From: Dietzia psychralcaliphila
GTDB lineage: Bacteria; Actinomycetota; Actinomycetes; Mycobacteriales; Mycobacteriaceae
Direction: 5' to 3'
Assembly (NCBI RefSeq): GCF_003096095.1
Contig: NZ_CP015453.1
Location: forward strand, 2,976,001 to 3,040,000
Length of the DNA stretch: 64,000 nucleotides
The notes beneath the pieces were generated by a model. The model was not told the origin of the DNA and ran no database searches. It saw only the letters and a program-made list of their open reading frames with translations. Below, one piece after another: positions 16,622-25,265 of the stretch; within the stretch, counting starts at the first letter, position 1; every line of letters begins with the position of its first letter. Made by a program: the position numbers and the translations under genes.

Positions 16622-18148
16622 CTAGGTGAACCGGGCTGCGGCGATGATCTCGCGTGACTGTTCGAGCTGATCGGGCGTCATCGACTCGGGCCGACGGACC
16701 TCCATTTCGCCCAGGTGGGTCCCGTCAGTGAGGTCGACCAGCTGGACGTGAATGATCCCGTCGATGTCCGCGGAAAAGACCACTCGCAAGGGGCTACCTG
16801 CGGGCCGGTTGGGGGCGAGCTTGAGAATTGCTTCGCCGAGGAGATCGACGGTGTCCGCGGCCGCCCCGTCGTCGTCACCCACCGCGATCTGAAGGTTGAC
16901 CACCTGTTGGTTGTCGACGGCAGTCGCATAAGAATCAGCTGACACCTGGGACGGGATAGTAGTTTGCGGCGGCATGACCAGACTCAGGGACATCCGCTGC
17001 GTCTGATCCAGGGCCAGAACCCCGATCCCTTGCGAGATCACGTCGGACAGTTCGATGCTCTTGCCTTGTGGGAGCGCAGGCACCGACCCGCCGAGGTCTG
17101 CCTGTGCCTGTTCAGCGATGATCGCCGCTCCGAGTGCCACAGCTTGATCGGGGTGAACGGTCCGATCCGGTTTCTGGCCCGAGATCCTCTCGACCAGCCG
17201 CCCCACCATGGGCATCCGCGTGGACCCGCCGACGAGGATCACCTTGTCCAGCTGCTCATAGGTCACACCGGCAGCCTCGAGGGCTTCCTCGACCAGAAAC
17301 TCGGTCCGGGTGAGCAGATCAGCCGCTCCCTGTTCGAACTCCTCGATGGTCACGCTCAAGCGGGCGGTCTTAGCCCCCGCAGAGACGTGCACCGAAGCCT
17401 TCCCCGATGTGGAAAGCGTCCGCTTGGCGTTCTCCACTCCCTGCATGACGTGCTCGATCACATCCTCGGGGATACGGCTCCCGGTCTCTGCCTCAAACTT
17501 TGCGTCCACCACCGCGAACAGTTCGTTGTTGAAGTCGAACCCGCCGAGGTTGCGATCCCCGGTGGAGGCCCGCACATCAAAGTTCCCATTGCGGCAGTCC
17601 AGGATCGTGACATCGAACGTGCCGCCTCCGAGGTCGTAGACGAGCAGCGTCCCGGTGAAGTCGTGTTCCAGCCCGTAGCTCAGCGCGGCGGCGGTCGGTT
17701 CGTTGATCAATCTCAACACGTTGAGGCCAGCGAGCTCGGCGGCTTGGCGCGTTGCGCTTCGGTGTAGGTCCGAAAAGTAGGCGGGGACGGTCACCACCAC
17801 GTCGGTGATCTCCTCGCCGAGGATTTCCTCGGCGCCGGCCACCAGACTCGCGAGGATCAGTGCGGACACGTCCTCGGCCCGGTATTCGTTGTCGTTGCTC
17901 TCCGGCAAGACCAGGAAAGAACTATTGCCGATCTGACGTTTCACGTGGGTCACCACGTTGTCTGGTTCGTGAACCAGGAGGTTCAGTGCCGCCGATCCGA
18001 CGGTGACGTCATCGCCGTCGAAGTACACGACCGACGGGGTGACATCCTCACCGGCCGTGTTCCGGACGATCTCCGGCTTCCCACTGCGCCCCATGATTGC
18101 GACCGCCGAGTTTGTGGTACCCAGATCGATCCCTATTGCCCGCCCCAT
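16622..18148 (-). CDS. Lidless Hsp70/DnaK-like chaperone
   Basis: From ATG 18148 the protein has 508 residues. The actin-like ATPase is complete: phosphate-1 GIDLGTTNSAVA, INEPTAAALSYG, phosphate-2 VYDLGGGTFDVTIL and adenosine motif VILVGGSTRMPMVGRLVE. A beta-type substrate domain follows (about 385-495: DVISQGIGVLAL, TTIPSQVS, AVDNQQVVNLQIAVG). The alpha-helical lid found in DnaK (about 610-640 residues) is almost absent, as the frame ends shortly after EQSREIIAAARF. Lack of a lid predicts fast, weak client binding, or use of the domain as an adaptor. Gene order J protein, Hsp70, GrpE suggests a complete private chaperone set. An upstream extension to 18295 is not supported. Confidence 0.9.
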   Translation of the reverse strand: MGRAIGIDLGTTNSAVAIMGRSGKPEIVRNTAGEDVTPSVVYFDGDDVTVGSAALNLLVHEPDNVVTHVKRQIGNSSFLVLPESNDNEYRAEDVSALILASLVAGAEEILGEEITDVVVTVPAYFSDLHRSATRQAAELAGLNVLRLINEPTAAALSYGLEHDFTGTLLVYDLGGGTFDVTILDCRNGNFDVRASTGDRNLGGFDFNNELFAVVDAKFEAETGSRIPEDVIEHVMQGVENAKRTLSTSGKASVHVSAGAKTARLSVTIEEFEQGAADLLTRTEFLVEEALEAAGVTYEQLDKVILVGGSTRMPMVGRLVERISGQKPDRTVHPDQAVALGAAIIAEQAQADLGGSVPALPQGKSIELSDVISQGIGVLALDQTQRMSLSLVMPPQTTIPSQVSADSYATAVDNQQVVNLQIAVGDDDGAAADTVDLLGEAILKLAPNRPAGSPLRVVFSADIDGIIHVQLVDLTDGTHLGEMEVRRPESMTPDQLEQSREIIAAARFT

Positions 18149-18177
18149 GTGCTCTCCCCGCTCCGTCCGGTACCTAG

Positions 18178-19284
18178 TCAGTAACTGATCGCGGCCTTGG
18201 CCAGCGTGTCCCTGTCGTTGGACTTGTACCGGGGAACCCAGGAGACCTTGTAGACCACGAACCCGGCGGCGATCGCCACCAGGAATCCGAGCCACAGGAT
18301 GCCGATCATGCCCGCGACGATGAGGATTATCAGCGGGGAGAACAGGATGGCCGCCTGGCCGAGCAACCCGTCCGCCGGCACCGAGAAAGTCCTTTCCTCC
18401 GCACGATTGAGGAACACGTCGATTCCGTCGAGATGCTTGGTCGTCTCCTGGTCGGAGTTGTAGTGGCGAGCCTCCGCGATCAGCGGACGCATAGTCTGGA
18501 TCTCCGCCTCGTTGGTGATCATGTACCTGCCCCGGCTGTTGACGCTGGGGATAGCCTCTGCCTGTTGGACGAGTAGGAGGGCGTAGTAGTCGCCTACGAG
18601 CTGGTTGCCAGCAAATCGTTCCAGACTCGACTTCATCAACGAGAGCGCGTGTGCTAGCTGCCCGTTGTTGGACATGATGTTGGCCACCGCGACCAGGTAC
18701 TGAGGAGCAGACTGATCGAGACGCATGCAGGTCTCGTAAGACGTGAGTGCATCTCCGAAGTCCCGCAGTTTCTCCTGGACCATGCCCAGTTGGAAGTAGG
18801 CCTCAGGGTCGTTTGCCGCGATCTGGGTGGCCTGACGGGCCTCGTACAGTGCATCCCGGTCCTGCCCCAGGCCGGAGCTGGCGCGAGCCCGCAACATCCA
18901 GGAATCGGCGCTGTTTCCGATGGTGTGGGTGGCCTCCCTCGCGGCGTAGGCGGCCGAATGGTAGTCCCCGCGACTCAGTGCGCCGCGCGCTTCTTCCACC
19001 CAGTCGATCGCGCCATCGCCTCTGGGGGATGAATCCTCCTGCTGCACGCCCTGTGTGGTGAGTTCCCTGTCGTACGCCTGCCTTTGGGCGGGATCTTTGA
19101 GAATTTGATGGGCCTCCTTGAGCCGGGCCATCCATGTCTCCGCCTCCTGGCGACGGCTGAGGTCGGGTGAATTGGTGACCTTGCGCCATTCGCGACTCTT
19201 GCCCTTGTACGCGGCGGTGATCTGGTCCTCGTCTGCGTCGCGAGGGATGTCGAGCAGCGCGTAGTAGTCGACCTTGACAGCCAT
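18178..19284 (-). CDS. J-domain-like/TPR protein with C-terminal membrane segments
   Basis: This 368-residue protein is the first gene of the operon. Residues 5-75 follow a J-domain: DYYALLDIPRDADEDQITAAYK, then a helix III/IV-like EAETWMARLKEAHQIL and DPAQRQAYDREL. The catalytic HPD is replaced by a longer loop ending NSPD, so normal Hsp70 stimulation is doubtful. Residues about 95-230 carry TPR-like helices (WVEEARGALSRGDYHSAAYAAREA, AYFQLGMVQEKLRDFGDALTSYETC). Near the C-terminus are one or two hydrophobic segments (AAILFSPLIILIVAGMIGILWLGFLVAIAAGFVV). It probably brings the Hsp70 below it to the membrane, which is inference. Confidence 0.85.
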   Translation of the reverse strand: MAVKVDYYALLDIPRDADEDQITAAYKGKSREWRKVTNSPDLSRRQEAETWMARLKEAHQILKDPAQRQAYDRELTTQGVQQEDSSPRGDGAIDWVEEARGALSRGDYHSAAYAAREATHTIGNSADSWMLRARASSGLGQDRDALYEARQATQIAANDPEAYFQLGMVQEKLRDFGDALTSYETCMRLDQSAPQYLVAVANIMSNNGQLAHALSLMKSSLERFAGNQLVGDYYALLLVQQAEAIPSVNSRGRYMITNEAEIQTMRPLIAEARHYNSDQETTKHLDGIDVFLNRAEERTFSVPADGLLGQAAILFSPLIILIVAGMIGILWLGFLVAIAAGFVVYKVSWVPRYKSNDRDTLAKAAISY

Positions 19285-19409
19285 GTGCGGTTCTCTCTTC
19301 CACTCGGGTTCTCCTGAGAGAAGTTACAGAACCCACGGACTCCCATCTGTCCCCTGAACGTATGACATCGTGCTTGTCCACTGCCCGGGAAAATGCCGGA
19401 TTTCTGCTC

Positions 19410-19422
19410 TCAGCAGTGCTGA
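19410..19422. promoter_or_regulatory. Short inverted repeat in the chaperone-operon promoter region
   Basis: TCAGCA-G-TGCTGA is a perfect inverted repeat within 19285-19507, the AT-richer gap between the end of the copper ATPase gene and the start of the J-domain gene, both on the minus strand. It could be an operator or part of a weak terminator. No HrcA (CIRCE) or HspR (HAIR) box was seen there. Confidence 0.25.
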
Positions 19423-19507
19423 TAAGAATTGACTCGGGGCCGGGTTGCCATCACTCCGTACCCACTTATGAGACGGGAATCGAAGTAAGTAGAAATGAAC
19501 GAACGGG

Positions 19508-21562
19508 TCAACCGGCGTTGCTCGCCGAAGCCTCGGGCGCCAGGTCCAGCCGGCGCAGCAGCTGTGCGTTGACCGCCACCACCACGGTGGACAGCGACAT
19601 GAGGATCGCCCCGACCGACATCGGCATGATGATCCCCACGGGCGCGAGCACACCGGCGGCCAGAGGCACTGAGACGAGGTTGTATCCGCCGGCCCACCAC
19701 AGGTTCTGCACCATCTTCCGGTAGGTGGCATCGGAGAGCGCGGCCACCGAGACCACCGAGCGGGGATCGTCGGACGCCAGCACCACCCCGGCGGAGGCGA
19801 TCGCTACATCGGTGCCGGCGCCGATCGCGATGCCCACGTCGGCCTGCGCCAGCGCGGGGGCGTCGTTGACACCGTCACCGACCATCGCCACGCGGCGCCC
19901 CTCCTCCTGCAACTGCCGGACGGTCGACGCCTTGTCCTCAGGCCTCACTCCGGCGAAGAACCTGTCGATGCCCAACTCCGCGGCCACCGACGCGGCCACG
20001 GCCTCGGCGTCACCGGTGATCATCTGCACCTGCACACCACGTTCGTGTAGCCCCGCGACGGCGATCGCCGACTCGGGCCGCACAGCGTCGACCAGCTTCA
20101 ACGCACCCACCACGGACCTGTCGACCAGCACGTGCAGGATGGTCGCTCCCTCCGCGCGCCAGGCCTCCACCGTGCTCTCGTCACCCCCACCGAGTTCGGT
20201 CAGACCCTCCTGCTCGAGCAGGTACGGCCCGCCCACCTGGACCAGGCGTCCGTCGACCCGGGCCTCGACTCCCACCGCCGGTGAGGAGGCGAAGTCCGCG
20301 GCGTCCGGCACCTCGAGCTCCAGGTCCCCCGCTGAGGCCACGATCGCGCGTGCGAGCGGGTGTTCGGAGTCGGACTCGGCGGCCGCGGCCAGGCGCACCA
20401 CCTCGTCGTGTGTCCACCCCGGCACAGCCTCCACGCCCGTGACCGCGGGCGCCCCCTTGGTCAGGGTGCCGGTCTTGTCGAACAGCACCACGTCGACGGT
20501 GCGCATGCCCTCCAGAGCCAGCCGGTCGGTGATCAGCACGCCGCCGCGGGCCGCGCGCTCGGTGGCGATGGACACCACCAACGGGATCGCCAGCCCCAGC
20601 GCGTGCGGGCAGGCGATCACCAGTACCGTGACCGCCCGGGCCACCGCCTGCTCCGAGTTCCCGAGGAGCTGCCACGACACCGCGGTCACGGCGGCGACCC
20701 CCAGCGCGTACCAGAACAGCCATCCGGCGGTGCGGTCGGCGATTCGCTGGGCGCGCGAGGAGGAGTTCTGGGCCTCGGCGACCAGTCGGCGGATGCCCGC
20801 CAGCGTGGTGTCATCGCCAACGGCCGTCACGCGGATGCGCACGCCCGAGTCCGTGGCCACGGTCCCGGCCACCACCTGATCGCCCTCGCCCCTGCGGACG
20901 GTGCTGGACTCGCCGGTGATCATGGACTCGTCCATGCTCGCCGAGCCCTGGGTGATCACGCCGTCGGCGGGGATGTTGCCGCCCGGGCGGACGATCACCT
21001 CGTCGTCGACGAGCAACTCCCCCGGCTCCACGGTCTCCACACCTCCGTCGACCACCCGCTCGGCCTGGTCGGGCAGGAGCGAGGCCAGGGAGTCCAGCGC
21101 GGACCCGGTCTGGGCGAGCGAGCGCATCTCCACCCAGTGGCCCAGCAGCATGATCACCACCAGTAACGCCAGCTCCCACCAGAACTCCAGCTCGTGGCCC
21201 AGCAGCCCGAGCGTCGAGCCCCAGGAGGCCAGGAAGGCGACGGTGATACCCAGACTGATCAGCAGCATCATCCCCGGTTGGCGGGAGCGGAGCTCGTCCC
21301 AGCCGCCTCCAAGGAACGGGCGCCCGCCCCAGAGGTACATGACCGTGCCCAGGGCCGGCGCCACCCACAGGCCCCAGCCGGGGACCTCGTAACCGAGAAG
21401 CATGGCGAACATCGGCGAGAACGCGACGGTGGGGATGCCGAGGGCCAGCATGATCCAGAAGAGGCGCCCGTACTGCCGGACGTGATCAGAGTGGTCGTGA
21501 TGGCCACCCTTCGGGTGATCGGCGTGGTCGGCGTGGCCTGCATCCGGCTCCTGGGCGTGCAT
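19508..21562 (-). CDS. copB: CopB-type copper P1B ATPase (CPH motif), copy 1
   Basis: From ATG 21562 the product has 684 residues. The N-terminus is His/Asp-rich (residues 1-27) without a CxxC metal-binding domain. The P-type hallmarks are TGES at about 216-219, the transmembrane motif CPH at 318-320, the phosphorylated Asp362 in DKTGTLTKG, GDGVNDAPALAQADVG and eight predicted helices. CPH defines P1B-3 pumps of the CopB kind, which export copper from the cytoplasm. It lies 4 bp after the histidine kinase gene on the same strand and is probably the effector gene of that two-component operon. A second CopB-like copy is at 34919-37072. Confidence 0.88.
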   Translation of the reverse strand: MHAQEPDAGHADHADHPKGGHHDHSDHVRQYGRLFWIMLALGIPTVAFSPMFAMLLGYEVPGWGLWVAPALGTVMYLWGGRPFLGGGWDELRSRQPGMMLLISLGITVAFLASWGSTLGLLGHELEFWWELALLVVIMLLGHWVEMRSLAQTGSALDSLASLLPDQAERVVDGGVETVEPGELLVDDEVIVRPGGNIPADGVITQGSASMDESMITGESSTVRRGEGDQVVAGTVATDSGVRIRVTAVGDDTTLAGIRRLVAEAQNSSSRAQRIADRTAGWLFWYALGVAAVTAVSWQLLGNSEQAVARAVTVLVIACPHALGLAIPLVVSIATERAARGGVLITDRLALEGMRTVDVVLFDKTGTLTKGAPAVTGVEAVPGWTHDEVVRLAAAAESDSEHPLARAIVASAGDLELEVPDAADFASSPAVGVEARVDGRLVQVGGPYLLEQEGLTELGGGDESTVEAWRAEGATILHVLVDRSVVGALKLVDAVRPESAIAVAGLHERGVQVQMITGDAEAVAASVAAELGIDRFFAGVRPEDKASTVRQLQEEGRRVAMVGDGVNDAPALAQADVGIAIGAGTDVAIASAGVVLASDDPRSVVSVAALSDATYRKMVQNLWWAGGYNLVSVPLAAGVLAPVGIIMPMSVGAILMSLSTVVVAVNAQLLRRLDLAPEASASNAG

Positions 21563-21566
21563 GGGC

Positions 21567-22748
21567 TCAGCCGCCTGTCGTCGTGGGGATCGTGATGGTG
21601 AAGCGTGCACCGTGCCCGGGGCCGTCGCTGGCCGCGCTGACGCGTCCGCCGTGGGCCTCCACGAGTGCCCGGGTGATCGCCAGCCCGATGCCGCTGCCCC
21701 CGCCGTGTCGGCCTCGGGCGGTGTCCACGCGGTAGAAGCGGTCGAAGAGGTGATCCAGGTGGTGCGCGGCCACCCCTTCGCCGGTGTCGGAGACCGTGAC
21801 GGACACCCGGCCCTCCCCCACTGGGCCTGTGCTTCCGGTGCTCGGACCGACGCTGGTGCTGGTGCTGGTGCTGACCGTGACGGCGCCACCGGCAGGGGTG
21901 TGCCGCAGCGCGTTGTCCAGCAGGTTCCCCAGCACCTGCCCCATGCGGTCGACGTCCACGGTGACCTCGGCGGTGGCGACATCGCGTGCCGAGAGCTCGA
22001 CCCCCTTGTCGGCGAACCGCTCCCGGGCGGCCTCTATCGCGGTCCCCACCAGCACCGCGACGGTGGTGGGGACGGGATGGAGGCGGGTCAGATGCTCCTC
22101 GGCGTTGGAGACGGCCACGATGTCCGACGCCAGGCGCTCGAGCCGCCGGGTGGCCGTCCACAGCACCTCCCTGGTGTCGTCGTCGAAGTCGCGGACGCCG
22201 TCGTCGATGGCTTCGAGGTAGGAATCGATCGTGGCCAGCGGGGTGCGCATCTCGTGACCGAGGTCGGCGAGCATCCGGCGCCGCGAGGTGTCGGTGGCGT
22301 CGAGCCGCCGGGCGAGTTCGTTGACGCTCGTCGCCAGGTCGTCGAACTCGCGGCCCAGCTCGGGGCTCGCGATCCGGGTGTCGTAGCGCCCGCCGGCGAT
22401 CTCGACGGTCGAGGTGGTCACGACGGCGACGGAACGCTGGACCCTGCGGGTGAGGTACCAGCTCGCCAGCAGCGCCAGGAGCACCGCGACGCCCACCGCC
22501 AACCCCCAGGCCAGGACTATCGAGTCCGTGAACGCCTCCTCGACGTGGGCGGCCTCCGCGGAGTCGTGGTCGATCCCGGCCTGCCCCAGATGGTCGTGGA
22601 AGATCTCCGGTGCCAGCGCCGACGCGACGAGCCACGCGCTGCCCGCGCAGCCCACCACCACCCCGGCCATGACCACCAGGAGACGCGTTCCGAAACTCGC
22701 CCCGGCGAGCCGGCTGCGCCGCAGCTCGGCCCCGGCGCCTCCACTCAC
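21567..22748 (-). CDS. Two-component sensor histidine kinase, copper-linked
   Basis: GTG 22748 overlaps the response-regulator stop and gives 393 residues. Two membrane segments (about 17-38 and 85-107) bracket a short extracellular loop containing FHDHLGQAGIDHD, whose histidines and aspartates could sense metal. A HAMP linker follows, then the H-box LADLGHEMRTPLATIDSYLEA, an N-box with GNLLDNALRHTP, and G-boxes DTGEGV and GSGIGLAITRALVEAHGG. A Ser/Thr/Gly repeat (STSTSTSVGPSTGSTG) interrupts the ATPase domain. With the regulator upstream and the copper ATPase downstream it is likely a CusS/CopS-type sensor. Confidence 0.87.
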   Translation of the reverse strand: MSGGAGAELRRSRLAGASFGTRLLVVMAGVVVGCAGSAWLVASALAPEIFHDHLGQAGIDHDSAEAAHVEEAFTDSIVLAWGLAVGVAVLLALLASWYLTRRVQRSVAVVTTSTVEIAGGRYDTRIASPELGREFDDLATSVNELARRLDATDTSRRRMLADLGHEMRTPLATIDSYLEAIDDGVRDFDDDTREVLWTATRRLERLASDIVAVSNAEEHLTRLHPVPTTVAVLVGTAIEAARERFADKGVELSARDVATAEVTVDVDRMGQVLGNLLDNALRHTPAGGAVTVSTSTSTSVGPSTGSTGPVGEGRVSVTVSDTGEGVAAHHLDHLFDRFYRVDTARGRHGGGSGIGLAITRALVEAHGGRVSAASDGPGHGARFTITIPTTTGG

Positions 22749-23557
22749 CGTCCGGCCCCCATCCGGTACCCCACGCCGCGGACGGTGCGGACGTAGCGAC
22801 CGCGCGTGGCCTCGTCGCCGAGCTTGCGGCGCAGGTGCGCGATGTGGACATCCACCAGGTGGTCGTCGCCGACCCAGTTCGGGCCCCACACCGTCTCGAT
22901 CAACCGGGAGCGGGTGAACACGACTCCCGGGTCCCGGGACAGGGCGGCGAGCACGTCGAACTCGGTGCGGGTCAGTGCGACCGCATCCCCGTCGACGCTC
23001 ACCTCGCGCCCGGCGACGTCGATGATCAGACCCCCGATCCTGCGCGGACGCGCCTCCACCGCGCTGCTGCCCGCGGGCCCGGCGGCGACCACCTCGTCGT
23101 CGTACCCGATCACGGGACCCCGCGGTCTGCGCAACATCGCCTGGATCCTGGCCATGACCTCGCGGGGGCTGAACGGCTTGGTCATGTAGTCGTCCGCGCC
23201 GACGGACAGCCCGATCAGTGTGTCGACCTCGTCGGTCCGGGCGGTGAGCATCACGACGTACGCGTCGGAGTGCGCCCTGATCCGCCGGCACACCTCGACC
23301 CCGTCCAGCCCCGGCAACCCCAGGTCCAGGACGATCACGTCCGGGTCCACCGACCGCGCCAACGTGACCGCCTCGGCACCGTCGCCGGTGACGGTGACCT
23401 CGAATCCGTCGCGACGGAGATACGAGGCGACCAGGTCCGCGAGGGACTGCTCGTCGTCGACGACCATCGCCCGCAACCCCGTGGGCGGGCGCGGCACGGG
23501 ATCGGGTGCACCGGCCTGTCCGTGGTCGCCAGGGCTGGGGGTCATGGGTCCCATCAT
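22745..23557 (-). CDS. OmpR-family response regulator, copper-linked
   Basis: I chose ATG 23557 (MMGPMTPS) because AGGAGG lies 6 nt upstream; ATG 23554 and 23545 are alternatives. The 270-residue protein has a receiver domain with the acidic pair VVDDEQ, phospho-acceptor Asp in VIVLDLGLPGLDG, T in MLTARTDE and Lys in DYMTKPFSPREV. It ends with a winged helix (VALTRTEFDVLAALSRDPGVVFTRSRLIETVWG, then VDVHIAHLRRKLG). An unusually long linker of about 45 residues separates them. It is divergent from the DUF305/CueP pair and probably controls both sides of the 23558-23701 spacer. Confidence 0.88.
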   Translation of the reverse strand: MMGPMTPSPGDHGQAGAPDPVPRPPTGLRAMVVDDEQSLADLVASYLRRDGFEVTVTGDGAEAVTLARSVDPDVIVLDLGLPGLDGVEVCRRIRAHSDAYVVMLTARTDEVDTLIGLSVGADDYMTKPFSPREVMARIQAMLRRPRGPVIGYDDEVVAAGPAGSSAVEARPRRIGGLIIDVAGREVSVDGDAVALTRTEFDVLAALSRDPGVVFTRSRLIETVWGPNWVGDDHLVDVHIAHLRRKLGDEATRGRYVRTVRGVGYRMGAGR

Positions 23558-23701
23558 CGCGCCCCTCCTGCGGTTCCGCCGCCCCCGCGACGGCCTTGAC
23601 CAAACCTTCACACGACCTCCATCCGGAGCGCCGGACCCGACGGGCAGGATGGTTCCCAGCAGTCCGGGCGCCCGGCCGCTCCGTTCGAAAGGACCTCGAC
23701 G

Positions 23702-24367
23702 ATGACCAGCAGGATCTTCCTCGCCGCCGCAGCCGTGGCCGTCCTCACGCTCTCCGCCTGTGCCGACGACGGCGACGACACGACGGCCACGACGCCGGCC
23801 ACGACCACCACCGCCGAGGACGGCGCTCCCGCGACCACCGAGGAGGGCGACGCGTCCGAGCACTCCGCCGCCGACGTGCGGTTCGCGCGGATGATGATCC
23901 CGCACCACGAGCAGGCCATCGAGATGAGCGACATCATCCTGGCCAAGGAGGGCGTCCCCGACGACGTCCGCGAGCTGGCCGAGGAGATCAAGGCCGCGCA
24001 GGGCCCGGAGATCGAGCAGCTCGACGAGTGGCTCGGGGAGTGGGGCGAGCCCGGCATGGGCCGCGGCGATCATGGCGACCACATGGGCGATCACATGGGT
24101 GACCACATGGGTGACGCCGGCGAGATGCGCATGATGGACGGGATGCTCTCGCCGGAGGAGATGCAGGAGCTGGCCGACGCCGAGGGCACCGACGCCGCGC
24201 GGTTGTTCCTGGAGCAGATGATCGTCCACCACGAGGGCGCGATCGACATGGCCGAGGACCAGGTGTCCGGCGGCACCCACCCGGAGGCGGTCGAGCTGGC
24301 CCAGACCATCATCGACACCCAGCAGCGGGAGATCGATCAGATGCGCGAGATGCTCGCCGGCCTGTGA
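23702..24367 (+). CDS. DUF305 lipoprotein with GDHM repeats
   Basis: The 221-residue protein has a lipoprotein signal (LTLSAC, Cys20), an acidic Thr-rich linker, and two DUF305 halves each with the ferritin-like pattern: MMIPHHEQAIEMSD and QMIVHHEGAIDMAEDQ. Between the halves lies a tandem repeat of GDHM (about residues 123-137), adding His and Met ligands. DUF305 proteins are often encoded with copper-handling genes and bind copper outside the membrane. AAAGGA lies before the ATG. It is co-transcribed with the CueP-like gene, which overlaps it by GTGA, and faces the copper two-component operon. Confidence 0.87.
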   Translation: MTSRIFLAAAAVAVLTLSACADDGDDTTATTPATTTTAEDGAPATTEEGDASEHSAADVRFARMMIPHHEQAIEMSDIILAKEGVPDDVRELAEEIKAAQGPEIEQLDEWLGEWGEPGMGRGDHGDHMGDHMGDHMGDAGEMRMMDGMLSPEEMQELADAEGTDAARLFLEQMIVHHEGAIDMAEDQVSGGTHPEAVELAQTIIDTQQREIDQMREMLAGL

Positions 24368-25032
24368 CCGTGACGAGTGCTCTGACGACTGTTCCCCGCC
24401 CGTCCGCGCGCCGTCGCGCCCTGCTCGCGGCCGTGGTCGCGGGATCGTTGGGGCTGACCGCCTGCACCTCGGCCGGGCCGGAACCGGACTCCACCTCCGA
24501 CCGGGCCGCGGCCACCCTCGTCGAGCGACACGGCCTCGAGGGGTTGGACGCCCGGCAGGTGATCGAGCGGCTCGACACCATGCCCGTGGCCGAGCGGCCC
24601 GACGACCTGTGGGCTTCCGTCGAACCGGACCAGCTGGTCCTGAGCGACCCCACCGGCGACCTCGAGGAGGCGGCGCTGCCGATGCCGGCCGACGAGTTCT
24701 ACCTCTCCGTGGCCCCGTACCGGACCTTCACGCACGACTGCTTCTTCCACAGCCTCACCACGTGCCTCGGGGAGCTCGGCGGCGAGACCGTGCAGGTGAC
24801 CGTGACGGACGGGGCGACCGGGCAGACCGTGCTCGACGAGACCCGCACGACCTACGACAACGGCTTCGTGGGCCTGTGGCTCCCGCGCGACCTCACCGGC
24901 ACCCTGACGATCGCGCACGAGGGCGACTCGACGACCTCGCCCGTCTCCACCGGCGACGACGACCTGACCTGCCTGACCACGATGCAGGTGGCGTGGGCGG
25001 CGGCCGATCGCGTCGACCTATCTGACGACTGA
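24364..25032 (+). CDS. cueP: CueP-like periplasmic copper-binding lipoprotein
   Basis: The 222-residue product starts at a GTG that overlaps the DUF305 stop. A twin-Arg-like basic start and hydrophobic stretch end in the lipobox LTAC. The body matches CueP: THDCFFHSLTTCLGELGG contains two cysteines 8 residues apart, the spacing of the copper-binding pair in Salmonella CueP, and a third conserved Cys is in DDLTCLTTMQV. The region ETRTTYDNGFVGLWLPRD is also typical. CueP stores or passes copper in the periplasm; here the lipid anchor would hold it on the outer face of the cell membrane. Confidence 0.85.
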   Translation: MTVTSALTTVPRPSARRRALLAAVVAGSLGLTACTSAGPEPDSTSDRAAATLVERHGLEGLDARQVIERLDTMPVAERPDDLWASVEPDQLVLSDPTGDLEEAALPMPADEFYLSVAPYRTFTHDCFFHSLTTCLGELGGETVQVTVTDGATGQTVLDETRTTYDNGFVGLWLPRDLTGTLTIAHEGDSTTSPVSTGDDDLTCLTTMQVAWAAADRVDLSDD

Positions 25033-25265
25033 CCTGCTCAGGCCCGCGCCAATTGACCCGACTCGCCGAGGTGACGTACCCAACAGACGCCGGGAGAGCG
25101 GTGGCTCGTAGGGGTAGACCCTGACGACCCGGCCGGGCGCGCTGCAGGGGTCCCCCGATCTTCTCCCGGATTTCCGTTCCGCCCCGGGTGAGCGGCGCGC
25201 GGCCGCGGCTAGGGTGACCCCGACGTCAGTCGAGTCGCCTCTCCCGCACCGTGAAATGAGACGCC

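Noticed and set aside
16101-18148. Interpretation of the Hsp70/GrpE genes as the housekeeping dnaK-grpE-dnaJ operon
   Set aside because: Hsp70 lacks the lid, the J protein lacks HPD and zinc fingers, order is reversed (J first), and no ClpB or HspR gene follows; a specialised set is more likely.
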